Source: JAPOUP01 sp965221405
GTDB taxonomy: Bacteria > Pseudomonadota > Alphaproteobacteria > Rhodobacterales > Rhodobacteraceae
Length of the DNA stretch: 64,000 nt
Assembly (NCBI GenBank): GCA_965221405.1
Contig: CBDCSE010000002.1
Coordinates: 1,302,001 to 1,366,000 of the forward strand
Reading direction: 5' to 3'
A program made the position numbers and the translations under genes. How positions within the stretch are numbered: the stretch's first letter is position 1; each line of letters begins with the position of its first letter. The notes beneath the pieces are model-generated. The model saw only the letters and a list, made by a program, of their open reading frames with translations, ran no database searches and was not told the origin of the DNA. Below, piece after piece: positions 17,153 through 25,221 of the stretch.

Positions 17153-17778
17153 GTCCCCGGAACGGCCGCGGATCGGCTCGCCTCCCGTGCGTAACCGTTG
17201 GCATACGGCTTCCTGACCGAAAGGCGGCTCCCCGCCTGGCGTCCGTTATTCTCGTATATCGTACTTTCCGGATGCTTGGCTAACCCAGCGCCTCGACGTT
17301 CGCCCTTGTCGCCACCCCTCCGGCGACGCCGGCTTGGGTCGCCAGGGTGACGGGCTCGGCCTGTTCCCGCCGGAGTCCCGCGTCGGACGCACCGTGACCG
17401 CGCGCGGGCCGATGGACGGATCGGGGGACGAGCGGATCAACATGGCCCGACAGCACCACATCCGGAACCGGATAGCCGGGGCCTGGATCACCGTGCTCCC
17501 GGCGGAGGACTGAAAAATCGCCCTGTCCGCAAGTCGTGTCGAGGAACGTTCCATAACTTTCCGGATCGCGCCGCGTAACGGAATGGGGCCAGGACGGCCC
17601 AAAACATATCCGGGAATCCGGAACGCTGGCCTGCTCAATTCCCCCATCGTTTGGCGCATAAATTCCCGACAAAAATAATCGGGTTGTAATAGTTGATAGA
17701 ATAAGTCAGTTATAGGGGCGGCTCGCCACGCTGATTCGCTGACCAGCCAGCCACGGGAAAACCTTAAGGAGACGGGTA
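17153..17778. other. Gene-poor stretch upstream of the hemP cluster
   Basis: No gene is supported. A 130-codon minus-strand frame (17280-17672) exists but has no recognisable motif and biased composition. The last 110 bases are AT-rich (around TTGTAATAGTTGATAGAATA, 17683 on) and are the likely promoter region of the iron cluster; I could not find a convincing Fur or Irr palindrome. Confidence 0.4.
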
Positions 17779-17931
17779 ATGGAACTGACCAGCATATTTC
17801 CTCGGGAGCTGCGAACCGACTCGCTTGAATATCTATTTGTGGCTTTCGGTATCGGGTTGCCGGCAGTCTTTAGCTTCGAATGGCTTATCGACCGTGTTGA
17901 TAGCGGCGGGGAAGGCGGGCCATGGCGCTGA
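17779..17931 (+). CDS. Small putative membrane protein ahead of hemP
   Basis: A 50-residue frame, beginning MELTSIFPRELRTDSLEYLF, with one hydrophobic segment (LFVAFGIGLPAVFSFEWLI). AAGGAGA stands 7 bases before its ATG, one of the strongest ribosome-binding sites in the region. Its last ten bases overlap the hemP start, so it would be translationally coupled to hemP. I do not recognise the family; the strong RBS and coupling support it as a real leader gene or small membrane protein of the iron cluster. Confidence 0.45.
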   Translation: MELTSIFPRELRTDSLEYLFVAFGIGLPAVFSFEWLIDRVDSGGEGGPWR

Positions 17932-18089
17932 ATGTCGTGAGAGAAATCAGGAGTCAGCCGTTGGTTCCACCGCCACTCCACGAGGCGACTGACCTCACCG
18001 AGGGCGGTGGTCTGGCGCACATTAAGCTTGGAGACCAGCTTTACACGCTGCGAATCACCCGTGCGGGCAAACTGATACTTACGAAATGA
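17922..18089 (+). CDS. hemP: Hemin uptake protein HemP family
   Basis: A 55-residue protein ending IKLGDQLYTLRITRAGKLILTK, which is the highly conserved C-terminus of HemP (G-x-x-Y-x-L-R-x-T-R-x-x-K-L-I-L-T-K). HemP is linked to haem acquisition, and in some bacteria it is needed to activate the haem receptor gene. It is too short for most gene finders. Its stop overlaps the next start as ATGA. Position before a conserved protein, bfd and bfr makes this an iron-handling operon. Confidence 0.85.
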   Translation: MALNVVREIRSQPLVPPPLHEATDLTEGGGLAHIKLGDQLYTLRITRAGKLILTK

Positions 18090-18553
18090 CCGGTGTCGGT
18101 TCACGACTCGGCGCGGCGCCGGTCGGATATGTCGCGGGGCTTGCGCCGGTTGGGGTGGGTGCGGTTCTCTACCTTCGCCTTTGGAATAACGGTCCGAAGT
18201 CGAGACTTAAGATATGCAGTGACTTCGAGACCCTGCTTGGCCCGGTGCAGGGAGCGAACGCGTTCAGGTCTTTCGAGACGCTCTGCGACATCTGCGTTCG
18301 ATACGGCCGACGCCCGCTCGCGCTGCACCACATTGCATGCAAATGTCTGGGTGCAGACGAGTCCTGCTTCGCCAACTTCATCGAATACGCCAGTGAAGGC
18401 GAGCGTGAGGACGCCTGTTTGATCGCGACGACCATCGTACGTCCGGATATGGCCATGACACTCGCCGGTATCGCTGAAGAGTTCGGTCTCGCGCTGCGTT
18501 GCATGTGCGTCAGGGCGGGCCGGCTCCCCGAGTGCCCGACAACACTCCATTGA
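18086..18553 (+). CDS. Conserved hypothetical protein of the hemP-bfd-bfr cluster
   Basis: A 155-residue soluble protein, with the start overlapping the hemP stop (ATGA). The central block reads FETLCDICVRYGRRPLALHHIACKCLGADESCFANFIEYAS and has a cluster of four Cys and two His residues that could bind a metal or Fe-S cofactor. It is followed by GEREDACLIATTIVRPDMA and EEFGLALRCMCVRAGR. I recall similar proteins in the same position in other Rhodobacterales, but know no assigned function. Metal binding is inference from the Cys/His pattern. Confidence 0.75.
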   Translation: MTGVGSRLGAAPVGYVAGLAPVGVGAVLYLRLWNNGPKSRLKICSDFETLLGPVQGANAFRSFETLCDICVRYGRRPLALHHIACKCLGADESCFANFIEYASEGEREDACLIATTIVRPDMAMTLAGIAEEFGLALRCMCVRAGRLPECPTTLH

Positions 18554-18572
18554 ATAAGGAAGGGGTGATCCA

Positions 18573-18737
18573 GTGAAACGTCTGGTTCTTGCGGCAGGCA
18601 TTCTCGCCCTCGACACGGAAACCGAGGCCGTCGCGGACGAAGGTGTGAGCAATTTGGCGGTCCTCGGGATCCATGCGGATGTCGCCGGAGCGGCATATTC
18701 CGACAGTCTCGATAACCCCGACGTCGTTTTCCGCTAG
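18573..18737 (+). CDS. Small protein with signal-like N-terminus
   Basis: A 54-residue frame starting at GTG 18573 behind AAGGAAGGGG. The first residues, MKRLVLAAGILALDT, resemble a signal peptide start, but the hydrophobic core is short and interrupted by Asp. The remainder, SNLAVLGIHADVAGAAYSDS, has no recognised domain. It sits between two co-oriented iron-cluster genes, which with the good RBS is the main support. Family and function are unknown. Confidence 0.4.
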   Translation: MKRLVLAAGILALDTETEAVADEGVSNLAVLGIHADVAGAAYSDSLDNPDVVFR

Positions 18738-18759
18738 GTTAGAGCGGGGTTCCGCCGTC

Positions 18760-19056
18760 ATGATCGTCTGCCACTGCCAGAGAATCACGGATCGCGACAT
18801 AAACGCCGCTATCGACTGGATGCGGGCGGCGGATCCCGAGACCTTGATCACGCCGGGCAGGATTTACCGTGCCCTCGGTAAATCCGCCCATTGCGGCGGT
18901 TGCGTTTCACTGTTTCTTGCGATTATGCGCAGGAACCCTAACCTCGCGATACCCATGAAACTCCGCATGTCCCGCGGAACCACACAGGAAATTGAATCAT
19001 GCAAGGCGATACCAAGGTTATCGAGTTCCTCAACCGGGCGCTCCGCAGCGAGCTGA
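18760..19056 (+). CDS. bfd: Bacterioferritin-associated ferredoxin
   Basis: A 98-codon gene for a small [2Fe-2S] protein that reduces ferric iron in bacterioferritin so it can be released. The cluster ligands are visible as MIVCHCQ at the start and AHCGGC in the middle, with ITDRDINAAIDWMR and ITPGRIYRALGK between. The C-terminal 20 residues (after RMSRGTTQE) overlap the bfr start by 58 bases and look unlike the family, so a late frameshift may have lengthened it. The ligands are intact, and bfr follows at once. Confidence 0.88.
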   Translation: MIVCHCQRITDRDINAAIDWMRAADPETLITPGRIYRALGKSAHCGGCVSLFLAIMRRNPNLAIPMKLRMSRGTTQEIESCKAIPRLSSSSTGRSAAS

Positions 19057-19484
19057 CAGCCATCAGCCAATACTGGCTCCACTACAAGCTTCAGGAAGAC
19101 TGGGGTCTCAGTCACATGGCCGGTAAAAGCCGCCAGGAGAGCATCGAGGAGATGCATCACGCGGACAGGCTCATGGAGCGGATCATCTTCCTCGAGGGGC
19201 ATCCCAATATGCAGCAGCTCGATCCGATACGGATCGGCCAGTCCCCGAGGGAGACGCTGGAGTGCGACCTGGCGGCGGAGCGAGATGCCAGGGTGTTGTA
19301 CCGGGAAGCGCGCGAACACTGCCGTGAGGTCGGCGACTATGTGACAATGGCCCTATTCGAGGAACTGCTCGCCGACGAGGAAAATCACATTGATTTTCTG
19401 GAGACGCAGCTTGCGCTGCACGATCGTGTTGGTGCGGAAAACTACGCCAAGCTCAATGCGTCGAGAATGGACGAATCCGCTTAA
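18999..19484 (+). CDS. bfr: Bacterioferritin
   Basis: A 161-residue ferritin-like iron-storage subunit, forming 24-mer shells in the cytoplasm. Ferroxidase ligands are visible in ALRSELTAISQYWLH (Glu), EEMHHADRLMERI (Glu/His) and DEENHIDFLE (Glu/His). Met 52 in EEMHHADRLMERI is placed as the usual haem ligand. Length is standard. It is the last gene of the hemP-to-bfr run. Confidence 0.95.
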   Translation: MQGDTKVIEFLNRALRSELTAISQYWLHYKLQEDWGLSHMAGKSRQESIEEMHHADRLMERIIFLEGHPNMQQLDPIRIGQSPRETLECDLAAERDARVLYREAREHCREVGDYVTMALFEELLADEENHIDFLETQLALHDRVGAENYAKLNASRMDESA

Positions 19485-19969
19485 TCCGGTTCCGGTTGCC
19501 GTTCTGGTTGGGTTCACCGCAGGCGCACCGCCATCGGATGAACCCCAGCGCGGGATCTTACCGCGCACCGGGGCCGAAAGGGCCGGTATGGGACGGGCGA
19601 TAGCCGTCGCGATGACCTTCGGCGCAGCGCGTGAGCGCTCTTTTCGCGTGCGGAATTCCGGTCGCGGCCTGACGGGTCGCTCACCCCCCCTGCCGACCGT
19701 ACCTGCCGGCCGAATACGGAGCGTCCGCGCACTGTGCCGTAGGTGACACGCGCACCGCCGATGGGCAAACGCGCCCGCTCCGTTCCGCCTGATTTTTCAT
19801 CCAGTGATGCCCGATATGCGCAAACTCTGTGCATTGGACGAGCTGTAGCTCCCGTTGGGCCGCGGTAATGTGGTGATTGTGAGGCGGTGTCGATCAGTAG
19901 CTGAAATGGGTTAATTCTCTGGAGGGAAACGTTATCCAGGTTCTGCCGACGCAACCGCAGTTTCCGGCG
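19485..19969. other. Intergenic region between bfr and ureD
   Basis: About 480 bases without a supportable gene; the long minus-strand frame here is antisense to ureD. The end carries a strong Shine-Dalgarno sequence, CTGGAGGGAAAC (19917-19930), but no ATG, GTG or TTG follows at normal spacing: the next codons are GTT ATC CAG. Confidence 0.55.
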
Positions 19970-20770
19970 TTGGGCTCGATACGCGCGGAGGGCGAGGTTT
20001 CGCTTGACACCAAACCGGGGCGCGGCGGTACCGTATTGCGGAAACTGCGGCAGTCCGGATCCCTGAAATGTCTTTTCCCCCGAAACATGGGGCCGGGGCT
20101 GGAAGCAATCCTCCTTAACTGCGCCGGGGGTGTAACCGGCGGTGACCGGTTTACGCTTCACGCCCATGCCGAGGCGGGGACAACCCTGACACTTGCCACC
20201 CAGGCGGCCGAACGGATCTACCGGGCCCGGACAGGAGAGAAAGGGCGAATCGAGGCGCGGTTGGACGTTTCGGAAAACGCACGCATCAACTGGCTGCCAC
20301 AGGAGACAATTCTGTTCAACGGATGCTCACTGGAGCGTTCGCTTCGGGTCGAACTGCAAGAGGACGCCGCCCTGCTGCTGTCGGAGTCACTGGTTTTCGG
20401 CCGGATCGAAATGGGAGAGGTTCTGACATCCGCGTTTTTCAGGGACCGTATCGAAATCCAGCGAGCGGGAATCCCCATCTATCTGGATCTCGTCCATCTG
20501 GAGGGCGATGTGTGGGCACAGCTTGACCGTCCTGGTGTCGCCGCCGGGGCGCGTGCGGTGACCACGCTGGTTTATCTTGCCTCCGATGCCGAGGCGCAGC
20601 TTGCGGAACTGCGTCGGCTCATACCCGATCGCGCCGGGGCCAGTCTGTTCCAGAGAGATGTGCTGGTCATGCGTCTCCTTGCCCGTGACAGCCATGAGAT
20701 GCGTTCTGATCTTGTCCCGATACTGAATCACCTGAGCCATGACGGGCTCCCTCGATGCTGGAGCATCTGA
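19970..20770 (+). CDS. ureD: Urease accessory protein UreD
   Basis: A scaffold for urease nickel-site assembly with UreF and UreG. Family blocks: LRKLRQSGSLKCLFPR, EAILLNCAGGVTGGDRF, LATQAAERIYRA, NWLPQETILFNG, LLSESLVFGR and GASLFQRDVLVMRLLA. The first in-frame recognised start is TTG 19970, but the frame is open further left through PTQPQFPALGS, and a strong RBS at 19919-19925 lies just before GTT ATC. The true start may therefore be a non-standard codon near 19931-19943, or the start has been mutated. It heads the urease operon. Confidence 0.9.
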   Translation: MGSIRAEGEVSLDTKPGRGGTVLRKLRQSGSLKCLFPRNMGPGLEAILLNCAGGVTGGDRFTLHAHAEAGTTLTLATQAAERIYRARTGEKGRIEARLDVSENARINWLPQETILFNGCSLERSLRVELQEDAALLLSESLVFGRIEMGEVLTSAFFRDRIEIQRAGIPIYLDLVHLEGDVWAQLDRPGVAAGARAVTTLVYLASDAEAQLAELRRLIPDRAGASLFQRDVLVMRLLARDSHEMRSDLVPILNHLSHDGLPRCWSI

Positions 20771-20771
20771 C

Positions 20772-21074
20772 ATGAACCTTACCCCACGCGAAAAGGACAA
20801 ACTTCTGATAGCGATGGCCGCCGAGGTCGCCCGCAGGCGGCTGGCGCGCGGCGTGAAGATCAACCACCCCGAAGCCATCGCCCTTATTACCGATGCGGTG
20901 GTGGAGGGTGCGCGCGACGGCCGTTCGGTCGCCGATATGATGCAGGCCGGCGCGGAGATCCTCACCAGGGATCAATGCATGGAGGGCGTGGCTGACATGA
21001 TCCACGACGTTCAGGTGGAAGCGACCTTTCCTGACGGTACGAAACTCGTCACTGTTCATAACCCGATTCGCTAG
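20772..21074 (+). CDS. ureA: Urease subunit gamma
   Basis: A 100-residue structural subunit of urease (urea to ammonia and carbamate). MNLTPREKDKLLIAMAAEVA, RGVKINHPEAIALITDAV, EGARDGRSVADMM, AGAEILTRDQCMEGVADMI and TFPDGTKLVTVHNPI are near-textbook UreA. The ATG at 20772 is one base past the ureD stop. Confidence 0.97.
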   Translation: MNLTPREKDKLLIAMAAEVARRRLARGVKINHPEAIALITDAVVEGARDGRSVADMMQAGAEILTRDQCMEGVADMIHDVQVEATFPDGTKLVTVHNPIR

Positions 21075-21085
21075 GGAGGCATTCA

Positions 21086-21244
21086 ATGCGTTCAAGCCCA
21101 CTGTTTCCCCTTCCGTCAATCCCAGCACCGGCGCGTCAGGTGTCGCCGCCCCGAGGCCGGATCCGCCGGAACGCGCCCATCGGTCTGCACATCGCTGCGA
21201 TGGCAACTCCCGTGGTTCAGTCAAGCGCAACGGTGCGGAATTGA
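21086..21244 (+). CDS. Small proline/arginine-rich protein between ureA and ureB
   Basis: A 52-residue frame starting MRSSPLFPLPSIPAPARQ at ATG 21086 behind GGGAGG. Its TGA overlaps the TTG start of ureB (TTGA, 21241-21244), so ureB translation appears coupled to it. No domain is recognised. In some relatives an extra ORF also separates ureA and ureB, but I cannot confirm homology. It may serve mainly as a translation relay for ureB. Confidence 0.5.
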   Translation: MRSSPLFPLPSIPAPARQVSPPRGRIRRNAPIGLHIAAMATPVVQSSATVRN

Positions 21245-21546
21245 TTCCGGGAGAGGTGATCGTCGCGCCGGACGAAATCACGCTGAACGCCGACCGGGAT
21301 GCGATTGGACTTATGGTCGCCAACACCGGTGACCGGCCTGTTCAGGTGGGCTCGCATTACCATTTCGGCGAGGCGAACAGCGCACTGGAATTCGACCGTG
21401 ACGCGGCGCGTGGCATGCGGCTTGACATCGCCGCCGGAACCGCGGTGCGCTTTGAACCAGGACAGCGTCGGGAGGTGCGGCTGATTCCCATCGGCGGTGC
21501 GCGAAGGGTTTTTGGGTTCAACCGAAAGATCATGGGAGCGCTGTGA
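21241..21546 (+). CDS. ureB: Urease subunit beta
   Basis: A 101-residue structural urease subunit. MIPGEVIVAPDEITLNA, VANTGDRPVQVGSHYHFGEAN, LEFDRDAARGMRLDIAAGTAVRFEPG and RRVFGFNRKIMGAL match UreB end to end. The start is TTG 21241, supported by the family's usual (M)IPGE N-terminus and by overlap with the preceding small frame. Confidence 0.96.
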   Translation: MIPGEVIVAPDEITLNADRDAIGLMVANTGDRPVQVGSHYHFGEANSALEFDRDAARGMRLDIAAGTAVRFEPGQRREVRLIPIGGARRVFGFNRKIMGAL

Positions 21547-21607
21547 TGCCCGCAGGAAGACAGTCACGCGGCTCTGCCCCTGTTCTCCGGAGAGGGAGGA
21601 ATATCCT

Positions 21608-23317
21608 ATGCCGGTAACAATTGCGCGTTCCGATTATGCGGCTATGTTCGGTCCCACAACCGGCGACAGGGTTCGGCTTGCTGACACTGACCTTGTGATC
21701 GAGGTTGAGCGTGACCACACATCCTACGGTGAGGAAGTCAAGTTCGGTGGCGGCAAGGTCATCCGCGACGGCATGGGTCAGTCACAGGTCACACGCGCCG
21801 AAGGTGCGATGGATACCGTCATCACCAATGCACTGATTGTCGACCATACCGGCATATACAAGGCGGACGTTGGCCTTAGGGACGGTCGGATCGCGAAAAT
21901 CGGCAAGGCGGGGAATCCGGATACGCAGTCCGGAGTCAATATAGTCATCGGGCCGGGCACCGAGGCGATTGCGGGCGAGGGTAGGATCCTGACGGCCGGA
22001 GGTTTCGACAGTCACATTCATTTCATATGTCCACAGCAGATCGAGGACGCACTGCACTCGGGACTTACAACCATGCTCGGCGGTGGCACTGGACCGGCAC
22101 ATGGAACTCTGGCCACTACCTGCACGCCTGGGTCTTGGCATATAGGCCGAATGCTTCAGGCGGCGGATGCGTTCCCGATGAACCTTGCCTTCGCGGGCAA
22201 GGGCAATGCCTCGCTCACCGCAGCACTTGAGGAACAGGTCAATGGTGGAGCCTGTGCGCTGAAGCTGCATGAGGACTGGGGCACGACTCCCGGAGCAATC
22301 GATTGCTGTCTATCCGTGGCCGACGCGATGGATGTCCAGGTGATGATCCATACCGATACGCTCAACGAAAGTGGCTTCGTTGAGAACACCCTGATGGCGA
22401 TAAAAGGACGCACGATCCATGCGTTCCATACGGAAGGTGCCGGGGGGGGGCATGCGCCGGACATTATCAGGATCTGCGGTGAGGACCACGTTCTTCCGGC
22501 CTCAACGAATCCTACGAGGCCTTTCACGGTCAATACGGTGGAAGAGCATCTGGACATGCTTATGGTATGCCATCACCTCGACAAGTCCATTCCGGAGGAC
22601 GTGGCATTCGCGGAAAGCCGTATCCGGCGCGAGACCATCGCGGCCGAGGACATACTGCACGATATGGGCGCGTTCTCCATAATCGCCTCCGACAGCCAGG
22701 CCATGGGCCGTGTCGGGGAGGTGCTGATCCGCACATGGCAGACCGCGGACAAGATGAAGAAACAGAGGGGAAGACTGGCGGAGGAAACCGGCGATAACGA
22801 CAACCACCGTGTCCGCCGATACATCGCGAAATACACGATCAATCCTGCCATCGCGCACGGGGTCGCGCATGAAATCGGGTCGATTGAGGAAGGAAAGCGT
22901 GCGGATCTGGTCCTATGGAACCCGGCGTTCTTTGGCGTGAAGCCGGAGATGGTGATTATCGGCGGTAGCATAACCATGGCGCAGATGGGTGACCCCAACG
23001 CCTCGATCCCTACACCGCAACCGGTCTATTCGCGTCCCATGTTCGGTGCCTACGGTAGAAGCGTCGAAGCCTCTTCCGTGACGTTTGTCAGCGCTGCCGC
23101 ACTGGACGCCGACATTGGCGCCAGGCTCGGTCTGGCCAAGAATACGCTGGCCGTTTCCAACACGCGCGGAATTGGCAAGAAGGATATGGTGCTCAATGAC
23201 GCCACGCCGGAGATGGAGGTGGATGCGGAGACCTATGAGGTGCGCGCCGACGGTGAGCTGCTGGCCTGCCTGCCCGCGGAGAGCCTGCCCATGGCGCAGC
23301 GATACTTCATGTATTAA
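21608..23317 (+). CDS. ureC: Urease subunit alpha (catalytic)
   Basis: A 569-residue catalytic subunit with the di-nickel centre. DYAAMFGPTTGDRVRLADT opens the protein. Metal ligands HIHF (GGFDSHIHFICP), the carbamylated Lys in GACALKLHEDWG, and His in VMIHTDTLNESG and IHAFHTEGAGGGHAPD are all present. The flap region with the active-site Cys/His reads MLMVCHHLD, and a late Asp occurs in IASDSQAMGR. The ATG at 21608 follows GGAGGAATATCCT. Full length; activity is expected if nickel and the accessory genes are functional. Confidence 0.98.
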   Translation: MPVTIARSDYAAMFGPTTGDRVRLADTDLVIEVERDHTSYGEEVKFGGGKVIRDGMGQSQVTRAEGAMDTVITNALIVDHTGIYKADVGLRDGRIAKIGKAGNPDTQSGVNIVIGPGTEAIAGEGRILTAGGFDSHIHFICPQQIEDALHSGLTTMLGGGTGPAHGTLATTCTPGSWHIGRMLQAADAFPMNLAFAGKGNASLTAALEEQVNGGACALKLHEDWGTTPGAIDCCLSVADAMDVQVMIHTDTLNESGFVENTLMAIKGRTIHAFHTEGAGGGHAPDIIRICGEDHVLPASTNPTRPFTVNTVEEHLDMLMVCHHLDKSIPEDVAFAESRIRRETIAAEDILHDMGAFSIIASDSQAMGRVGEVLIRTWQTADKMKKQRGRLAEETGDNDNHRVRRYIAKYTINPAIAHGVAHEIGSIEEGKRADLVLWNPAFFGVKPEMVIIGGSITMAQMGDPNASIPTPQPVYSRPMFGAYGRSVEASSVTFVSAAALDADIGARLGLAKNTLAVSNTRGIGKKDMVLNDATPEMEVDAETYEVRADGELLACLPAESLPMAQRYFMY

Positions 23318-23327
23318 GAGACCCGCG

Positions 23328-23765
23328 ATGACTCTTCCTGTCAGTCGGGTGGTAAGGCATTCACGGCGAGCCAACGACACGGTCGTTCTGGACTTTGAGG
23401 GGCGATCTTTGCGCCGCAGGGTGCTGACCTCCACGGGTGGGCTGCGGTTTCTTGTGGATCTGGCCAAGATGACCTCGGTCCACGGAGATGAGGCATTCAT
23501 GCTGGAAGACGGTCGTGTTGTAGGGATTGTTCCCGCCGAAGAGGAGCTTTTCCAAGTGGAGGGCGATCTTACCCGGCTTGCCTGGCATATTGGCAACCGT
23601 CACACGCCTTGCCAGATAGAGACGGACCGACTCCTGATCCAGCGGAATCACGTGATGCGCGACATGCTGCTCAGACTTGGTGCGACTGTGGCTCTGGTGA
23701 CTGAACCTTTCGATCCCGAAGGCGGTGCCTACGGTCACGGCCGAATCCACACCCATGTGCAGTGA
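23328..23765 (+). CDS. ureE: Urease accessory protein UreE
   Basis: A 145-residue nickel metallochaperone. Visible family pieces are LDFEGRSLRRRVLTSTGG, FLVDLAKMTSVHGDEAFMLEDGR, AWHIGNRHTPCQIE, HVMRDMLLRLGATV and PFDPEGGAYGHGRIHTH. The C-terminus has only a short HGRIHTH metal-binding tail rather than a long His-rich tail. The end overlaps the proposed ureF start by 11 bases. Confidence 0.94.
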   Translation: MTLPVSRVVRHSRRANDTVVLDFEGRSLRRRVLTSTGGLRFLVDLAKMTSVHGDEAFMLEDGRVVGIVPAEEELFQVEGDLTRLAWHIGNRHTPCQIETDRLLIQRNHVMRDMLLRLGATVALVTEPFDPEGGAYGHGRIHTHVQ

Positions 23766-24399
23766 CCTGCAGATCCTTACCCTGACGCAATGGCTTTCTC
23801 CCGCCTTTCCGGTCGGTGCCTTCGCCTACAGTCATGGGCTGGCAGGCGCGGTGGTCAAGGGGTGGGTGAGCGATGGATCCGGACTGGAAGCGTGGCTGGA
23901 GGACATTCTGCTATTTGGTTCAGGTCGAGCGGATTCGCTGTTACTGGCCGCGGCTTTCAATGCCGGAACGTATCAATGCCTCAGGGAGGTCGACCGGACG
24001 GCGCGTGCCTTCGCTGCATCGGCGGAAAGGCGGCTGGAGACGGATGTGCTGGGCAAGGCTTTCGGCAAGGCCCTGGCGGCCTGGGGAGTGACGGCGGACG
24101 GGTTGACCTATCCCGTCGCGCTTGGCACCGCCGCCGCACAACGAGATCTGCCGCTTGCCCTCACCCAGAAACTCTATCTTCATTCTATGCTTTCCAACCT
24201 CGTCGCCGCCGGACAGAGACTGCTTTCCGTCGGTCAGCAGGAAGGGCAGGACATCCTTCGGCGGCTGACGCTGCGCTGTCCGAAAGTCGCTGAAGAGACA
24301 CGCGAGGGCGATCTTTCCGAACTGACGTCCGCAGCGTTCATGACTGATATCGCTTCGATGCGTCACGAGGCCCAGAACTCGAGGATATTCCGCACATGA
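23755..24399 (+). CDS. ureF: Urease accessory protein UreF
   Basis: A 214-residue all-helical accessory protein that works with UreD and UreG in nickel insertion. LTQWLSPAFPVGAFAYSHGLA, LEAWLEDILLFGSGRAD, LPLALTQKLYLHSMLSNLVAAGQRL and IASMRHEAQNSRIFRT are characteristic. I place the start at ATG 23755, which gives the usual short N-terminus; a frame start at 23725 lies deep in ureE. The stop overlaps ureG as ATGA. Confidence 0.94.
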   Translation: MCSDLQILTLTQWLSPAFPVGAFAYSHGLAGAVVKGWVSDGSGLEAWLEDILLFGSGRADSLLLAAAFNAGTYQCLREVDRTARAFAASAERRLETDVLGKAFGKALAAWGVTADGLTYPVALGTAAAQRDLPLALTQKLYLHSMLSNLVAAGQRLLSVGQQEGQDILRRLTLRCPKVAEETREGDLSELTSAAFMTDIASMRHEAQNSRIFRT

Positions 24400-25016
24400 A
24401 CAGCATGAACGGTCCCCTGCGTATCGGAATTGGCGGTCCGGTTGGGGCTGGCAAAACGACGCTGGCGGCGACTCTTTGTCGAACTCTCCGCGATAGACTG
24501 TCGATGGCTGTCGTAACAAACGACATCTATACCCAAGAGGACGCCGAGGCACTCGTGCGCCTTCAGGCACTGCCGTCTGATCGGATCAAGGGTGTTGAAA
24601 CGGGCGGTTGCCCGCACACCGCAATACGCGAGGACGCTTCCATCAACCTGGCTGCGGTCGCCGATTTACGCGAAACGCATCCCGATCTGGATCTCGTCTT
24701 GATCGAATCCGGAGGTGACAATCTATCGGCCACATTTTCACCCGAACTGGCCGATCTGACGATTTATGTCATCGATGTCGCGGCCGGAGAGGAAATTCCC
24801 CGCAAAGGTGGTCCGGCGATTACCCGTTCCGACATACTGGTCATCAACAAAACCGATCTGGCACCTCACGTGGATGCGGATCTCGATCTCATGAGGCGCG
24901 ACACCGAACGGGTGCGTGGGGGAAAGCCCTATGTGTTCTGTCAGCTCAGGTTCGGCTATGGTGTGGATGAAATCCTGTATCACATTGACGCCATCGGCGA
25001 TCTGGGCCAAACGTAG
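24396..25016 (+). CDS. ureG: Urease accessory GTPase UreG
   Basis: A 206-residue GTPase that powers nickel delivery to urease. The P-loop GGPVGAGKTTL, NDIYTQEDAEALVR, GVETGGCPHTAIREDAS, the Walker B region LVLIESGGDNLSATF and the NKTD guanine-specificity motif are all intact. The start overlaps ureF (ATGA). It is the last recognisable urease gene; no urea transporter or ureJ follows. Confidence 0.97.
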   Translation: MNSMNGPLRIGIGGPVGAGKTTLAATLCRTLRDRLSMAVVTNDIYTQEDAEALVRLQALPSDRIKGVETGGCPHTAIREDASINLAAVADLRETHPDLDLVLIESGGDNLSATFSPELADLTIYVIDVAAGEEIPRKGGPAITRSDILVINKTDLAPHVDADLDLMRRDTERVRGGKPYVFCQLRFGYGVDEILYHIDAIGDLGQT

Positions 25017-25221
25017 CCCGAATGCGGTGATGGCGACGTCTGGCTTGACCATCGGTGGGATAGTGACCGATGTGCCATGGCGGGTGGCGGCTGCGGGCAG
25101 CCGGTCCCGGTGAACTGGCTTATCGAATGCGGCCTCTATACGGGGAAGCCAAGTAAAGAAGCGCTGCAGGTGAATTCCATCAGACAGCGCTGATATGATA
25201 TGAAGGGAAGTCAGAACGACC

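Noticed and set aside
17280..17672. 130-codon minus-strand frame upstream of hemP
   Set aside because: No motif, weak start context and odd composition; I could not support it as a gene.
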